Of a stretch of DNA of 60,562 bases, positions 8,084 through 15,744 are shown piece after piece. The translations under genes were made by a program, and so were the position numbers. Within the stretch, counting starts at the first letter, position 1; the number at the start of each line of letters is the position of its first letter. The notes beneath the pieces are model-generated. The model was not told the DNA's origin and did not search any database. It saw nothing but the letters and a program-made list of their open reading frames with translations. The DNA is from Actinomycetales bacterium (GTDB lineage Bacteria > Actinomycetota > Actinomycetes > Actinomycetales > Quadrisphaeraceae). The DNA is taken from assembly GCA_022701985.1 (NCBI GenBank), contig JAKONK010000164.1, positions 1-60,562 of the forward strand, given 5' to 3'.

Positions 8084-8988
8084 GGGGTGCCACCGTCCTC
8101 GCCGCTGTCAGGGAACGGCCGGTCGCAGTCGTAGGCGGACAGCACCCTGTCGCGCAGGTGGTGCACGCGACGCCGCGCGCGCTCCACGCCCACGGCCACG
8201 CGGGCGGGGGCCACCGCCATGCCGCCCTGCGTCCAGGTGCGCGCCACCACCTCACCCGCCGGGTCGACCACCTTCGCCTGCCCGAGGAAGCGCAGTCCGC
8301 CCTGCACGCCGGTCTGGTTGGAGGAGACCAGCCACACCTGGTTCTCGGCGGCGCGGGCGGCGTCGTAGAGGTCGAACAGGCGGGCCTGCCGGTCCAGGCG
8401 GATCCGGTCCGCCCGCTCGGTGGCGCTGGCGGGCCACGCCGACAGGCACGCCAGCACCTGCGCCCCGTCCAGCGCGAGGGTGCGGGCGCTCTCGGGGAAG
8501 GTCTTGTCGAAGTCGACGAGCATGCCCAGCCGCCCGACCGGGGTGTCGAAGGCCGCGAAGCGGTCGCCGGCGCGGTAGGCCCGCGACTCCCCCAGCGGCA
8601 GGTGCACCTTGCGGTGGACGCCGAGGACGGCGCCGCCGTGCACGCAGACCGCGGTGTTGTAGCGGAAGGGCAGGCTCTGCTCGTCCGAGCCGGCGCGCTC
8701 GCTGACGCCGAAGCAGACCACCAGGTCACCGGCCAGCTCGGCGACCCGCGCGACCTCCGGCCCGTCGAGGTCGACCGCCGGTGGCAGGGCGTCCTCACCG
8801 GCGGGGGCCGGGTCGACGAGGTCGTCCACGTAGCCGCCGATCGTCGCGTCCGGGAGCACCAGCAGGTGCGCTCCCGCGGCACGGGCTGCGCCGACCACCC
8901 CCTCGAGCTTGACGAGGGTGCGCTGCACGTCGCGGCCGAAGTGCCCGGCGACGGCCGCCAGCACCACCTCGTCGGGCACGCCCGTCAC
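8080..8988 (-). CDS. Nitrilase-superfamily paralogue with altered catalytic residues (probable pseudoenzyme)
   Basis: A 302-residue carbon-nitrogen hydrolase fold protein, clearly a paralogue of the Nit1 nitrilase two genes upstream (compare RYNTAVC, RKVHxPLGE, SAWPAS, SNQxG in both). Two of the four E-K-E-C catalytic residues have changed. The first glutamate is aspartate (LLVLPDATIGGY, Asp47), and the nucleophilic cysteine is aspartate (GMLVDFDK, Asp159, codon 8512-8514), where Nit1 has LQICYDK. Lys127 and Glu134 remain. Normal amidase or nitrilase chemistry is therefore unlikely. A structural or regulatory subunit that pairs with Nit1, or a new reaction, is inference. It lies 6 bases after the flavin oxidoreductase gene and overlaps the glycosyltransferase start. 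Confidence 0.85.
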   Translation of the reverse strand: MTGVPDEVVLAAVAGHFGRDVQRTLVKLEGVVGAARAAGAHLLVLPDATIGGYVDDLVDPAPAGEDALPPAVDLDGPEVARVAELAGDLVVCFGVSERAGSDEQSLPFRYNTAVCVHGGAVLGVHRKVHLPLGESRAYRAGDRFAAFDTPVGRLGMLVDFDKTFPESARTLALDGAQVLACLSAWPASATERADRIRLDRQARLFDLYDAARAAENQVWLVSSNQTGVQGGLRFLGQAKVVDPAGEVVARTWTQGGMAVAPARVAVGVERARRRVHHLRDRVLSAYDCDRPFPDSGEDGGTP

Positions 8989-8994
8989 CTCCGG

Positions 8995-10263
8995 TCAGGC
9001 GGCTCGGCTCGGCGCCGCGCGCCGCACCACGTGCTCGGCGAGGTGCTCGGCGTCGCGGGCGACCCCGGCGAACCGGCCCGAGCCCCACGTGTGCAGCCAC
9101 GGGAGCCCGAGGAAGTGCAGCCCCGGCACGGCGGTGGTGCCGCGGCGGTGCGTGGGAGCCCCGGTCCCGTCGAAGACGCCCACCTGCACCCAGCGGAAGT
9201 CGGCGCGGAAGCCGACGGCCCACACGACGGCGCTCACGCCGGCGGCGCTCAGGTCGAGGTCGACGACCTCGTCCTGCGGCGCGGGCGGGCGCCACACCGG
9301 GACGTACCGCGCCTCGGGCGGCGCGTCGAGCCCCTGCCGGGCGATGAACCCGTCGATGTCGTCCTTGATGGACTCCGCGACCGCGTCAGCGGCGTCCAGC
9401 GAGGCGGCCGTGGTGGGCGCGAAGCGCAGCGCCGCTCCGCGGACGGACTCCAGCCGCCCGTGCAGGTGCATGCCGTCGCGCGCGAAGGCCCGCAGGTCGA
9501 TGTCGCGCCCGCCGCCGCGGCCCGTGACGTAGTGGTTGGTCGACTCGCGCTTGGACAGGCCGCCGGCGTGCGCCTCGATGCCGACGTCGTAGACGCCCAT
9601 GTCGTTCAGCCAGGCCACGCAGTCGCGACCCCGGTAGCGCCTGGCCACCCGCGGGGCGCTGCCCAGCGCGAGGTGGACCCCGCGGCCAGCCAGGTGGAGG
9701 TCCTCGGCGATCTGCGCGCCGGACTGACCCGACCCGACCACGAGCACCGCGCCCGGCGGCAGCGCCTCCGGGGAGCGGTAGTCGGCCGAGTGCAGCTGGA
9801 CGACGTCGTCGGGCAGGCGCTGGGAGGCGGCGGGGAGCACCGGCCGGTGGTAGCCGCCGGTGGCGACCACCACCTGGTCGGCGGTCAGCGCACCGGCGGT
9901 CGTCACCAGCGAGAAGCCGCCGCCGGGCGCCTCGCGGAGGGCCGTCACCGCGACCCCCTCGTGCAGCGGCGCCCCGAAGGTCGCCGGGTAGCGGCGCAGC
10001 CACTCGACCACCTCGTCGCGGGTCATGAAGCCGTCGGGGTCGTCGCCGTCGTAGCCGTACCCGGGCAGCTGGCACTGCCAGTTGGGCGTGACCAGGGTGA
10101 ACGCATCCCAGCGGCGGTCGGCCCAGTCGTGGCAGGCGGTGCCGCGCTCCAGGACGGCGTGCTCCACGCCGGCCCGCACCAGGTGCCAGCTCATCGACAG
10201 GCCCGCCTGCCCCCCGCCGACGACGACGACGGGCAGGTGGCGCCCCTCCAGCGGCCCGCTCAC
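8995..10263 (-). CDS. MSMEG_0569-type flavin-dependent oxidoreductase (NitH-like)
   Basis: A 422-residue two-dinucleotide-binding flavoprotein related to group B monooxygenases. The FAD site VVVVGGGQAGLS is at residues 12-23, the hinge motif ATGGYHRP at 134-141, and the NAD(P)H site VVGSGQSGAQIAEDL at 175-189. It is one of the standard members of Nit1C clusters (called MSMEG_0569 family or NitH) and probably oxidises an intermediate of the pathway, possibly at nitrogen. It has no signal peptide. The GTG at 10263 overlaps the stop of the small gene before it (GTGA). The chemistry in this family has not been established as far as I know. Confidence 0.88.
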   Translation of the reverse strand: MSGPLEGRHLPVVVVGGGQAGLSMSWHLVRAGVEHAVLERGTACHDWADRRWDAFTLVTPNWQCQLPGYGYDGDDPDGFMTRDEVVEWLRRYPATFGAPLHEGVAVTALREAPGGGFSLVTTAGALTADQVVVATGGYHRPVLPAASQRLPDDVVQLHSADYRSPEALPPGAVLVVGSGQSGAQIAEDLHLAGRGVHLALGSAPRVARRYRGRDCVAWLNDMGVYDVGIEAHAGGLSKRESTNHYVTGRGGGRDIDLRAFARDGMHLHGRLESVRGAALRFAPTTAASLDAADAVAESIKDDIDGFIARQGLDAPPEARYVPVWRPPAPQDEVVDLDLSAAGVSAVVWAVGFRADFRWVQVGVFDGTGAPTHRRGTTAVPGLHFLGLPWLHTWGSGRFAGVARDAEHLAEHVVRRAAPSRAA

Positions 10264-10547
10264 AGCGGCGGCTCGATCGACAGGACCCGCACGAGGCCGT
10301 CGGCGGAGAACGACGACGCCCGCGAGCGCACACCCGCGGCCGTGGCGGCGGCGCTGGTGCAGGCCGTGCCGTACTTCGCGCGGACCCGCTCGGAGGCCTC
10401 GTCCATCGCGGCGTCGACGCGGGAGGTGAAGTCGGCCACCGGGTACTCCGCCCCCGGGGCCAGGTGGTCGTGGACGACCAGGCTGGGCGAGTAGCAGGCG
10501 TCGGTGCTGCCGTCGGGCCAGCGCACGCGGAACACCGCCTCAGGCAC
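10260..10547 (-). CDS. MSMEG_0570-type small protein (NitG-like)
   Basis: A 95-residue protein matching the short MSMEG_0570 / nitrogen-starvation-response family of Nit1C clusters. The N-terminal half is characteristic: VPEAVFRVRWPDGSTDACYS, then PSLVVHDHLAPGAEYPVADF. The C-terminal half is helical (ASERVRAKYG). No function is known. The GTG at 10547 is chosen because the protein then begins directly with the conserved beta strand. It overlaps the nitrilase stop by 8 bases, and its own stop overlaps the flavin oxidoreductase start. The family is defined by this gene neighbourhood, so its presence strongly marks the cluster. Confidence 0.82.
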   Translation of the reverse strand: MPEAVFRVRWPDGSTDACYSPSLVVHDHLAPGAEYPVADFTSRVDAAMDEASERVRAKYGTACTSAAATAAGVRSRASSFSADGLVRVLSIEPPL

Positions 10548-11466
10548 GACCGGCCCCCGCCCGCTCCCAGACCGGCTCGGGCAGGGGCGCCGGGTAGGCC
10601 GACAGCGCTGCGCCGTAGGCGTCGGGGCGCCGGTCGCGCAGGTGGTACATCCCCCCGCGCGCAGCGGCCAGGCCGCCGTCGAGGTCGATCGCGGCCACCG
10701 CGGTGCCGGGTCCGGTGCCGGTGTGGGCGAGCACCGCACCACCGGGGTCGACCACCTTGGCCGAGCCCACGTAGCGCAGCGACCCGAACGTCCCGGCCTG
10801 GTTGGACGCCACCCAGAACAGCTGGTTGTCCAGGGCCCTGGCCCTGTCGAGGAGGTCGAACCGGTGGGTCCACCGGTCGTCGGCGAGCACGGGCGCGGCC
10901 CCGGTGCGCGAGGCCGGCCACGCCGACATGCTGACCACCAGCTGGGCGCCGTCGAGGGCCAGCGCGCGGGCCGCCTCGGGGAAGGCCTTGTCGTAGCAGA
11001 TCTGCAGGCCGATGCGGCCGACCGGCGTCTCGAAGGCGCCGAACCCGCTGCCCGCGGCGTAGGAGAGGTGCTCCCCCAGGGGCTGGTGCACCTTGCGGTA
11101 GGTGCCCAGCACGGCGTCACCGGTGAGGCAGACCGCGGTGTTGTAGCGCACCTCCCCGCCCTGCTCGTCGTCGGCGAGCTCGCACAGGCCGACGCAGAGC
11201 ACCAGGTCTCCGGCGAGCGCCCGCAGCCGGGCCACCTCCGGGCCGTCGAGGCGCAGCGCGGGCGGCTGCGAGCGGGAGGGACGGGTGGGGTCGGCGACGT
11301 CGCCGTGGGAGCCGAGCGTCGAGAGGTAGCCGCCGATCGCCGCCTCGGGCAGGGCGAGCAGCCCGGCGCCGCGCTCGCGCGCGTCGTCGACCAGGCTCTC
11401 GACCTGCGCGAAGCAGGCGTCGAGGTCACGCGTGAATCCGGCGGAGACCGCCGCGACGGTGAGCAT
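10540..11466 (-). CDS. Nit1-type nitrilase (sll0784 / NitC-like)
   Basis: A 308-residue nitrilase-superfamily enzyme with an intact catalytic set: Glu41 (LLALPEAAIGGY), Lys125 (YRKVHQPLGE), Glu132, and nucleophile Cys157 (GLQICYDKAFPE). Nitrilases hydrolyse a nitrile to an acid plus ammonia through a thioimidate on the cysteine. In Nit1C clusters this is the defining enzyme; in Pseudomonas fluorescens the cluster is reported to be needed for growth on cyanide as nitrogen source. The ATG at 11466 follows GGAGG (in the 11477-11481 region) and lies 7 bases after the GNAT-AIR synthase gene. The in-vivo substrate is unknown. Confidence 0.9.
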   Translation of the reverse strand: MLTVAAVSAGFTRDLDACFAQVESLVDDARERGAGLLALPEAAIGGYLSTLGSHGDVADPTRPSRSQPPALRLDGPEVARLRALAGDLVLCVGLCELADDEQGGEVRYNTAVCLTGDAVLGTYRKVHQPLGEHLSYAAGSGFGAFETPVGRIGLQICYDKAFPEAARALALDGAQLVVSMSAWPASRTGAAPVLADDRWTHRFDLLDRARALDNQLFWVASNQAGTFGSLRYVGSAKVVDPGGAVLAHTGTGPGTAVAAIDLDGGLAAARGGMYHLRDRRPDAYGAALSAYPAPLPEPVWERAGAGRA

Positions 11467-11473
11467 CAGGGGT

Positions 11474-13003
11474 TCACCTCCAAGGGGGAGCTGCTGGGGT
11501 GGCGGGCCCGAGGCCGGTCGCGCGGCCTCCGGGGGTGGTGCCGGGGGTGGTCTCGCCGTCGGGCCAGCGCAGGAGCACGCCGGGGGTACCGGCCGAGGCG
11601 GGGCGCGCGGTGAGCTCGCCGCACCGCTCGAGGCGGAAGCCGTCCACGGCCACCAGCTCGGGAGCTGCGGCGGCGAGGTCGCGCGCGGCGTCGTCGGTGA
11701 GGAGGAACGCGGTGCCGGGGAAGGAGGTCAGCCAGTCGCCCGCCGCAGCGGACCCCGGCCGCGGCACAGCCGCGACGTCGAGCACCGCCCCGGTGCCGCT
11801 GGCCTCGGCCAGCATCGCGAGGGTGCCCACCACGCCGGCCATCGAGACGTCCTTGGCGGCCGCGGGCCGGGTCCGCCCCACGACGCCAGTCAGGGCGCGG
11901 AGCTCGTCGGGGGTGCGCGCGGTGGTGGAGTCCCACTGCCGTCCGGCGTAGCCGCGCCGCCAGCCGCCCGCGGTGTCGGCGGCCAGCCACACCGCGTGCC
12001 CGGGCCGGCCACCACCACCGGGCACGGGCTCGAGCCCGGCGGGCACCCGGCCGAGCGCCGTCGCCGACAGGGCCGCGGGCACCCCGAGCTGCGTGTGCCC
12101 GCCCAGCAGCGGCACGCCGTACGCCTCGCACGCGGCGCGCAGGCCGGAGAGGACGCGCGCCGCGAAGGAGGCGTCGCGCGCGCCGACGGCGTCGAGCAGG
12201 CCCACCGGGACGGCGCCCATCGCGGCGACGTCGTTGACGTTGACGAGCGCGGCGCACCAGCCCGCCCACTCCGGGTCGCGCTCGACCATGGACGGCACGA
12301 CGGCGTCGCACGCGGCCACGAGGTCGCTGCCCGGGACGGGCGCGGAGTCGTCGCCGAGGTGCGCGCCGCCGGCGAGCAGCCCCGCCAGCAGCCCGCCGAG
12401 CGGGGCCTTGGTGGCCTCCAGGAGCGCCGCGGTCCGGTCGATCGGCCACCGCACCAGCACGTGCGGCACGTCCTCGGCTCCCGGGACCTCGGCGTCGCGC
12501 ACGCGCTCCCAGCCGAGGCGGCGGAACATCGGCTCGGCGGCGGCCTGGACCGTGGCGTCGAAGCGCAGGGCCCCGGCCGCCTCGGCACGGGCGCAGGCGG
12601 CCCGCACGAGCGCCGGGCCGATGCGCGACGCGCGGGCTCCGCGCGCCACCGCGAGGCGCGACCCGGCCCACCAGCCGACGTCGACCCCACCGGTGAGGTG
12701 CTGCCCGGCGGGCGCGAGGCGCACCCCGCCCAGCACCCGGCCGCGCGCCGTCGACGCGCCGCCCGCCGCGCCGTCCGGGGAGGGCTCGCGGGCCACCAGG
12801 ACCACCGTGCGCGGGTCGTGGTCGAGCGCGTCCTCCTCGGCGGCACGGGCGCCGAACAGGCCCTGCTCGGCCACGAACACCTCGCGCCGCAGCGCGCGGT
12901 GGGCGGCGACGCCGTCGGCGTCGGCCACCTCGATGCACCACGGAGGGGCGCCGGGGCGCACCGGGGCGGGCGGGCCGCCGAGCAGCACGCTGCCGATGCT
13001 CAT
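11474..13003 (-). CDS. Fused GNAT acetyltransferase-AIR synthase-like protein (MSMEG_0567 / sll0787, NitE-NitF)
   Basis: A 509-residue two-domain protein. Residues 1-185 form a GNAT-type domain (IEVADADGVAAHRALRREVF, then ASRIGPALVRAACARAEAAG as the acetyl-CoA loop region). Residues 190-490 resemble PurM/AIR synthase, with ALVNVNDVAAMGAVPVGLLD and the glycine-rich GGHTQLGVPAALSATALG. AIR synthase-like proteins use ATP to activate an amide or carbonyl oxygen, so the pair could acylate and then activate a nitrogen compound. In cyanobacterial and Pseudomonas clusters, as I recall, these are separate genes; here they are one polypeptide. The ATG at 13003 overlaps the radical SAM stop (ATGA), which is better than a longer start at 13039. 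Confidence 0.85.
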   Translation of the reverse strand: MSIGSVLLGGPPAPVRPGAPPWCIEVADADGVAAHRALRREVFVAEQGLFGARAAEEDALDHDPRTVVLVAREPSPDGAAGGASTARGRVLGGVRLAPAGQHLTGGVDVGWWAGSRLAVARGARASRIGPALVRAACARAEAAGALRFDATVQAAAEPMFRRLGWERVRDAEVPGAEDVPHVLVRWPIDRTAALLEATKAPLGGLLAGLLAGGAHLGDDSAPVPGSDLVAACDAVVPSMVERDPEWAGWCAALVNVNDVAAMGAVPVGLLDAVGARDASFAARVLSGLRAACEAYGVPLLGGHTQLGVPAALSATALGRVPAGLEPVPGGGGRPGHAVWLAADTAGGWRRGYAGRQWDSTTARTPDELRALTGVVGRTRPAAAKDVSMAGVVGTLAMLAEASGTGAVLDVAAVPRPGSAAAGDWLTSFPGTAFLLTDDAARDLAAAAPELVAVDGFRLERCGELTARPASAGTPGVLLRWPDGETTPGTTPGGRATGLGPATPAAPPWR

Positions 13004-14094
13004 GCCCCGGCCGCCTGCAGCGCGCTGCACGCCCCGCACGCCGCGCAGCCGGCCTTCTGGCCGCTGCTGAGCATGCCGCGGCCACGCAGGTCAGCGGCGA
13101 CGCGGGCCGTGACGTCGGCGAGCACCTCGGGCGCCGGCGGGCGGGCGCCGTCGACGTCCACGGCGAGCGTCCCGGCGATCGGCCGGAACGGCACGACGAA
13201 CGGGTAGACGCCCATCGCCGCGAGCTCGGCGGCCCCGGTGACGAGCTCGTCGGGGTCCTCCCCCAGCCCGAGGATCAGGTAGGTCGAGACCTGGTTGCGG
13301 CCGAAGAGGCGGACGCCCTCGCTCCACGCCTCGCGGTAGCGCTCCAGGGAGACGGTGGCCTTGCCCGGCATCCAGCGCCGGCGGACGTCGTCGTCGAGCG
13401 ACTCGACGTGGATGCCGAGGGAGTCGGCCCCGGCGTCCCGCAGCTCGGCGAGCGCCCCCAGGTCCTCCGGTGGCTCCACCTGCACCTGCACCGGCAGCCC
13501 GGGCACGGCCTCCTTCACCGCTCGCACGCACCGCGCGACGTGGCGGGCGCCGCGGTCGCGCCCGTTGGAGGTCCCCGTGGTCATCACCACCTGGCGCACG
13601 CCGTCGAGCCGGACGGCGGCCTCGGCCACCTCCGCCAGCTGCTCGGGGCGCTTGACGGCGGTCGTGGCCCCGGCGCGCAGCGACTCCTCGATGGAGCAGA
13701 ACCGGCAGCGCTGGTCCTCGGCGTACCGGATGCACGTCTGCACCACCGTGGTGGCCAGCACGTCGGCGCCGTGGAGGCGGGCCAGCTGGTCGTAGCGGAC
13801 GCCGTCGGCGGTCACCAGGTCGTAGAAGCGGGGCCGCGCGACGGCCACGGCCTCCAGGCCGGTGTCGACCCAGGCCTCCTCCGCGTCGTCGTCGCCGCAG
13901 CCGGCGGACCGCAGCAGCCGACCGTCGCGGACGAGGTACGGGCTGGTCGGGTCGATCGGCAGCGCGGCGCCGCGCCCGCCGAGGCGGACGTGGCCGTCGT
14001 CGCTCGGCCCCGCGCCGCCGCGGCGGTTCACCGGCACGCCGGAGGCGGTCCGCACGCCGCGGATGGCGACGGCGACCCTGGTGTCCAGGCTCAC
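13000..14094 (-). CDS. Radical SAM protein, MSMEG_0568 family (NitD-like)
   Basis: A 364-residue radical SAM enzyme of the Nit1C cluster. The cluster-binding cysteines are Cys121, Cys130 and Cys133 in TCIRYAEDQRCRFCSI. The first spacing is therefore eight residues (CX8CX2C) instead of the usual CX3CX2C. The TIM-barrel part follows (VVMTTGTSNGRDRG, GIHVESLDDDVRRRWMPGKA, FGRNQVSTYLILGLGEDPDE). A second cysteine group, Cys350-Cys353-Cys356 (GCAACGACS), lies at the extreme C-terminus and could bind an auxiliary iron-sulfur cluster. The start is GTG at 14094, 12 bases after the previous stop. Substrate and reaction are unknown. Confidence 0.88.
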   Translation of the reverse strand: MSLDTRVAVAIRGVRTASGVPVNRRGGAGPSDDGHVRLGGRGAALPIDPTSPYLVRDGRLLRSAGCGDDDAEEAWVDTGLEAVAVARPRFYDLVTADGVRYDQLARLHGADVLATTVVQTCIRYAEDQRCRFCSIEESLRAGATTAVKRPEQLAEVAEAAVRLDGVRQVVMTTGTSNGRDRGARHVARCVRAVKEAVPGLPVQVQVEPPEDLGALAELRDAGADSLGIHVESLDDDVRRRWMPGKATVSLERYREAWSEGVRLFGRNQVSTYLILGLGEDPDELVTGAAELAAMGVYPFVVPFRPIAGTLAVDVDGARPPAPEVLADVTARVAADLRGRGMLSSGQKAGCAACGACSALQAAGA

Positions 14095-14106
14095 GGGGTC
14101 ACCTGC

Positions 14107-14655
14107 TCAGACCATGTAGGTGCTGTTGATGATGGCGCCCCTGCTGGCGTAGTGGATCAGCGCGTCCTGGACGTCGAGCGGGTGGCAGGGGATGACCCCG
14201 GCGATGAGGTCCTCCTCGCGCAGGCCGTGCAGCGACAGCCCGAAGCGGCAGCAGTAGACGGTGCCGCCCTCGGCGATGAACGTCTCGAGGCTGTTGTTGA
14301 TGTTGTGCTCACCGGGGAAGGCGGAGTCACCGGTGGTGGGGAAGCCGCGGGTGGCCATGCAGTTCATGGAGCCGGGGCCGTAGAAGTACAGGACGGAGTC
14401 GAAGCCCTTCCGCAGGGCGCGGGTGGCCTGCAGGATCGCCACGAAGCTCACCGACGACTCGTGCGCGATGCCGTGCACCAGCGTGAGGTAGCTCTGGCCG
14501 GGCTCGGCCTGGTAGTCCGGGAAGATCTTGGTGGAGCCGTAGAGGTTGCTGCCCTTCTCCAGGGAGGGGTGCTGGATCTCGGCCTTCGACCTCTCAGCGG
14601 CCTCCTTGATGGCGGCAGCGGTCTCGTCGGACGTGGCGGCGGCGGTGGTGGTCAT
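14107..14655 (-). CDS. MSMEG_0572 / sll0783-type protein (NitB-like)
   Basis: A 182-residue member of the sll0783/MSMEG_0572 family, the most strongly conserved non-enzyme-like member of Nit1C clusters and named for nitrogen-starvation response in cyanobacteria. The middle reads like a DsrE/peroxiredoxin-like alpha-beta fold: YLTLVHGIAHESSVSFVAIL, FDSVLYFYGPGSMNCMATRG and GGTVYCCRFGLSLHG. The conserved cysteines near Cys101 and Cys133-134 are candidates for chemistry. The ATG at 14655 has GAGGAG 7-8 bases upstream, a strong ribosome-binding site, so expression may be higher than for its neighbours. The gap to the amidohydrolase gene is 40 bases. Confidence 0.88.
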   Translation of the reverse strand: MTTTAAATSDETAAAIKEAAERSKAEIQHPSLEKGSNLYGSTKIFPDYQAEPGQSYLTLVHGIAHESSVSFVAILQATRALRKGFDSVLYFYGPGSMNCMATRGFPTTGDSAFPGEHNINNSLETFIAEGGTVYCCRFGLSLHGLREEDLIAGVIPCHPLDVQDALIHYASRGAIINSTYMV

Positions 14656-14695
14656 CTCGGGCTCCTCCTGGTGGGGTGGGTGGGGTGGGGGTCGC

Positions 14696-15553
14696 TCAGC
14701 CGTAGAGGGCTGCGGCGTTCTCGGTGAGCCACAGGCGGGCCAGCTCGCCGTCTCCGGCAGCGGCGCGCAGCCGCGCCAGCTCTCCGGCGGCGTCGCCCCA
14801 GGGCTCGTCCGAGGCGTAGAGCACGCGGTCGTGGCCGGTGCCGCGGCGCTGGACCTCGGCGGCCAGCCAGCGCGGGGCGAAGCCGATGGCCCAGGAGGTG
14901 TCCGTGTAGACGCGCTTGCCGGCCTCGATCCAGTCGAAGAAGCGCGACCCGATGAGCTTGATGTGGCCGCTCATGCCGCCACCGAGGTGGACGAGGTGGA
15001 TGGCGACGTCGTCGCCGTGGCGCTCCACCAGCTCGCCGACCTCGTCGACGTCGGAGGCCGCCCCCGGGCTGGTGTGGACGTGGACGACCAGCCCGTGCTG
15101 GCGCGCGGCGTCGAAGACGGCGTCGAGCTGCGGCCGGCACGCGTCGTCGGTGGCGCGCCCGCCCAGCAGGAACGACGTCTTCAGCGCGACGACGCCGCTC
15201 TCGCCCGCCAGCGCCAGCGCCCGCTCGGTGAGGTGGGCGTCCTGCGGGCGGGGTGAGACCCACAGGCCGGCGCGGACCCTGTCGTCGCGGGCGGCGGCCT
15301 CGAGCACCAGCTCGTTGAGCGCGAACGACGCGCTGACGTCGGGGACGCCGTAGTTGGGGATGACGAGGGCGCGCTCCACGCCCTCCTCGTCCAGGGACCG
15401 CAGCAGCGCGTCGACGTCGGCGACGGCCGCGGTGTCGGGGTTGACCGGTGGCCCCCCGTAGAACGGGTGCGCGGGGAGGACCCCGAGGTGGCGGTGGGCG
15501 TCGTGGACGCCGTTCCCGACCCCCCGGCGCCCGCCGGCGCTCCCCTGTGGCAT
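14696..15553 (-). CDS. Amidohydrolase-family protein (amidohydrolase 2 type), first gene of nitrilase cluster
   Basis: A 285-residue metal-dependent hydrolase with a TIM-barrel pattern. It has an N-terminal HxH motif (VHDAHRHLGVL, residues 17-27), a later histidine pair region (VVHVHTSPG), HLVHLGGG, and a C-terminal catalytic aspartate in LYASDEPWGD. Such enzymes cleave amides or decarboxylate aromatic acids. Placed as the first gene of the Nit1C cluster, it may process the amide or acid formed by the nitrilase; this is inference. The ATG at 15553 leaves 187 bases to the next gene, holding a hairpin and a tandem repeat. It is not among the seven core Nit1C members. Confidence 0.8.
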   Translation of the reverse strand: MPQGSAGGRRGVGNGVHDAHRHLGVLPAHPFYGGPPVNPDTAAVADVDALLRSLDEEGVERALVIPNYGVPDVSASFALNELVLEAAARDDRVRAGLWVSPRPQDAHLTERALALAGESGVVALKTSFLLGGRATDDACRPQLDAVFDAARQHGLVVHVHTSPGAASDVDEVGELVERHGDDVAIHLVHLGGGMSGHIKLIGSRFFDWIEAGKRVYTDTSWAIGFAPRWLAAEVQRRGTGHDRVLYASDEPWGDAAGELARLRAAAGDGELARLWLTENAAALYG

Positions 15554-15598
15554 GCCGGGGAGTCAACGAGCGGGGTGTTTCCGCCTGGTCACATCCGT

Positions 15599-15615
15599 GG
15601 CAACCGGCGGTTGCC
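15599..15615. promoter_or_regulatory. Perfect inverted repeat upstream of nitrilase cluster
   Basis: GGCAACC-GGC-GGTTGCC: 7-base arms with a 3-base centre, 46 bases in front of the amidohydrolase start. On the minus strand its arm includes TTGCCA, which could serve as a -35 hexamer, so a bound regulator would interfere with transcription. It could also be a weak hairpin of an RNA leader. The GCAACC half recurs in the 42-base repeats next to it. No regulator gene is adjacent. Confidence 0.5.
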
Positions 15616-15660
15616 AGGTGCTCACCTCGATCGACACCGCCGCAGGTCACTCGGGGTCTC

Positions 15661-15744
15661 GAACCGCAACCAGGCGCCCGGCTGCGGTCCAGGCGGGGTC
15701 AGGAACCGCAACCAGGCGCCCGGCTGCCACTCCGGAGGGGTCAG
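15661..15744. repeat. Two tandem copies of a 42-base unit
   Basis: Copies lie at 15661-15702 and 15703-15744. The first 25 bases of each unit (beginning GAACCGCAACCAGG) are identical, and the last 8 bases (GGGGTCAG) are also identical; the 9 bases between differ. The second copy ends inside the stop codon of the CYTH-CHAD gene. As 42 is a multiple of three, a reading frame through both copies would repeat a 14-residue motif, but no start supports such a gene. No further copy is visible in the window. Confidence 0.85.

Noticed and set aside
13408-14727. 439-codon plus-strand frame across the radical SAM and sll0783-like genes
   Set aside because: It is antisense to two well-recognised proteins, lacks a ribosome-binding site or -10 element and has low-complexity content.
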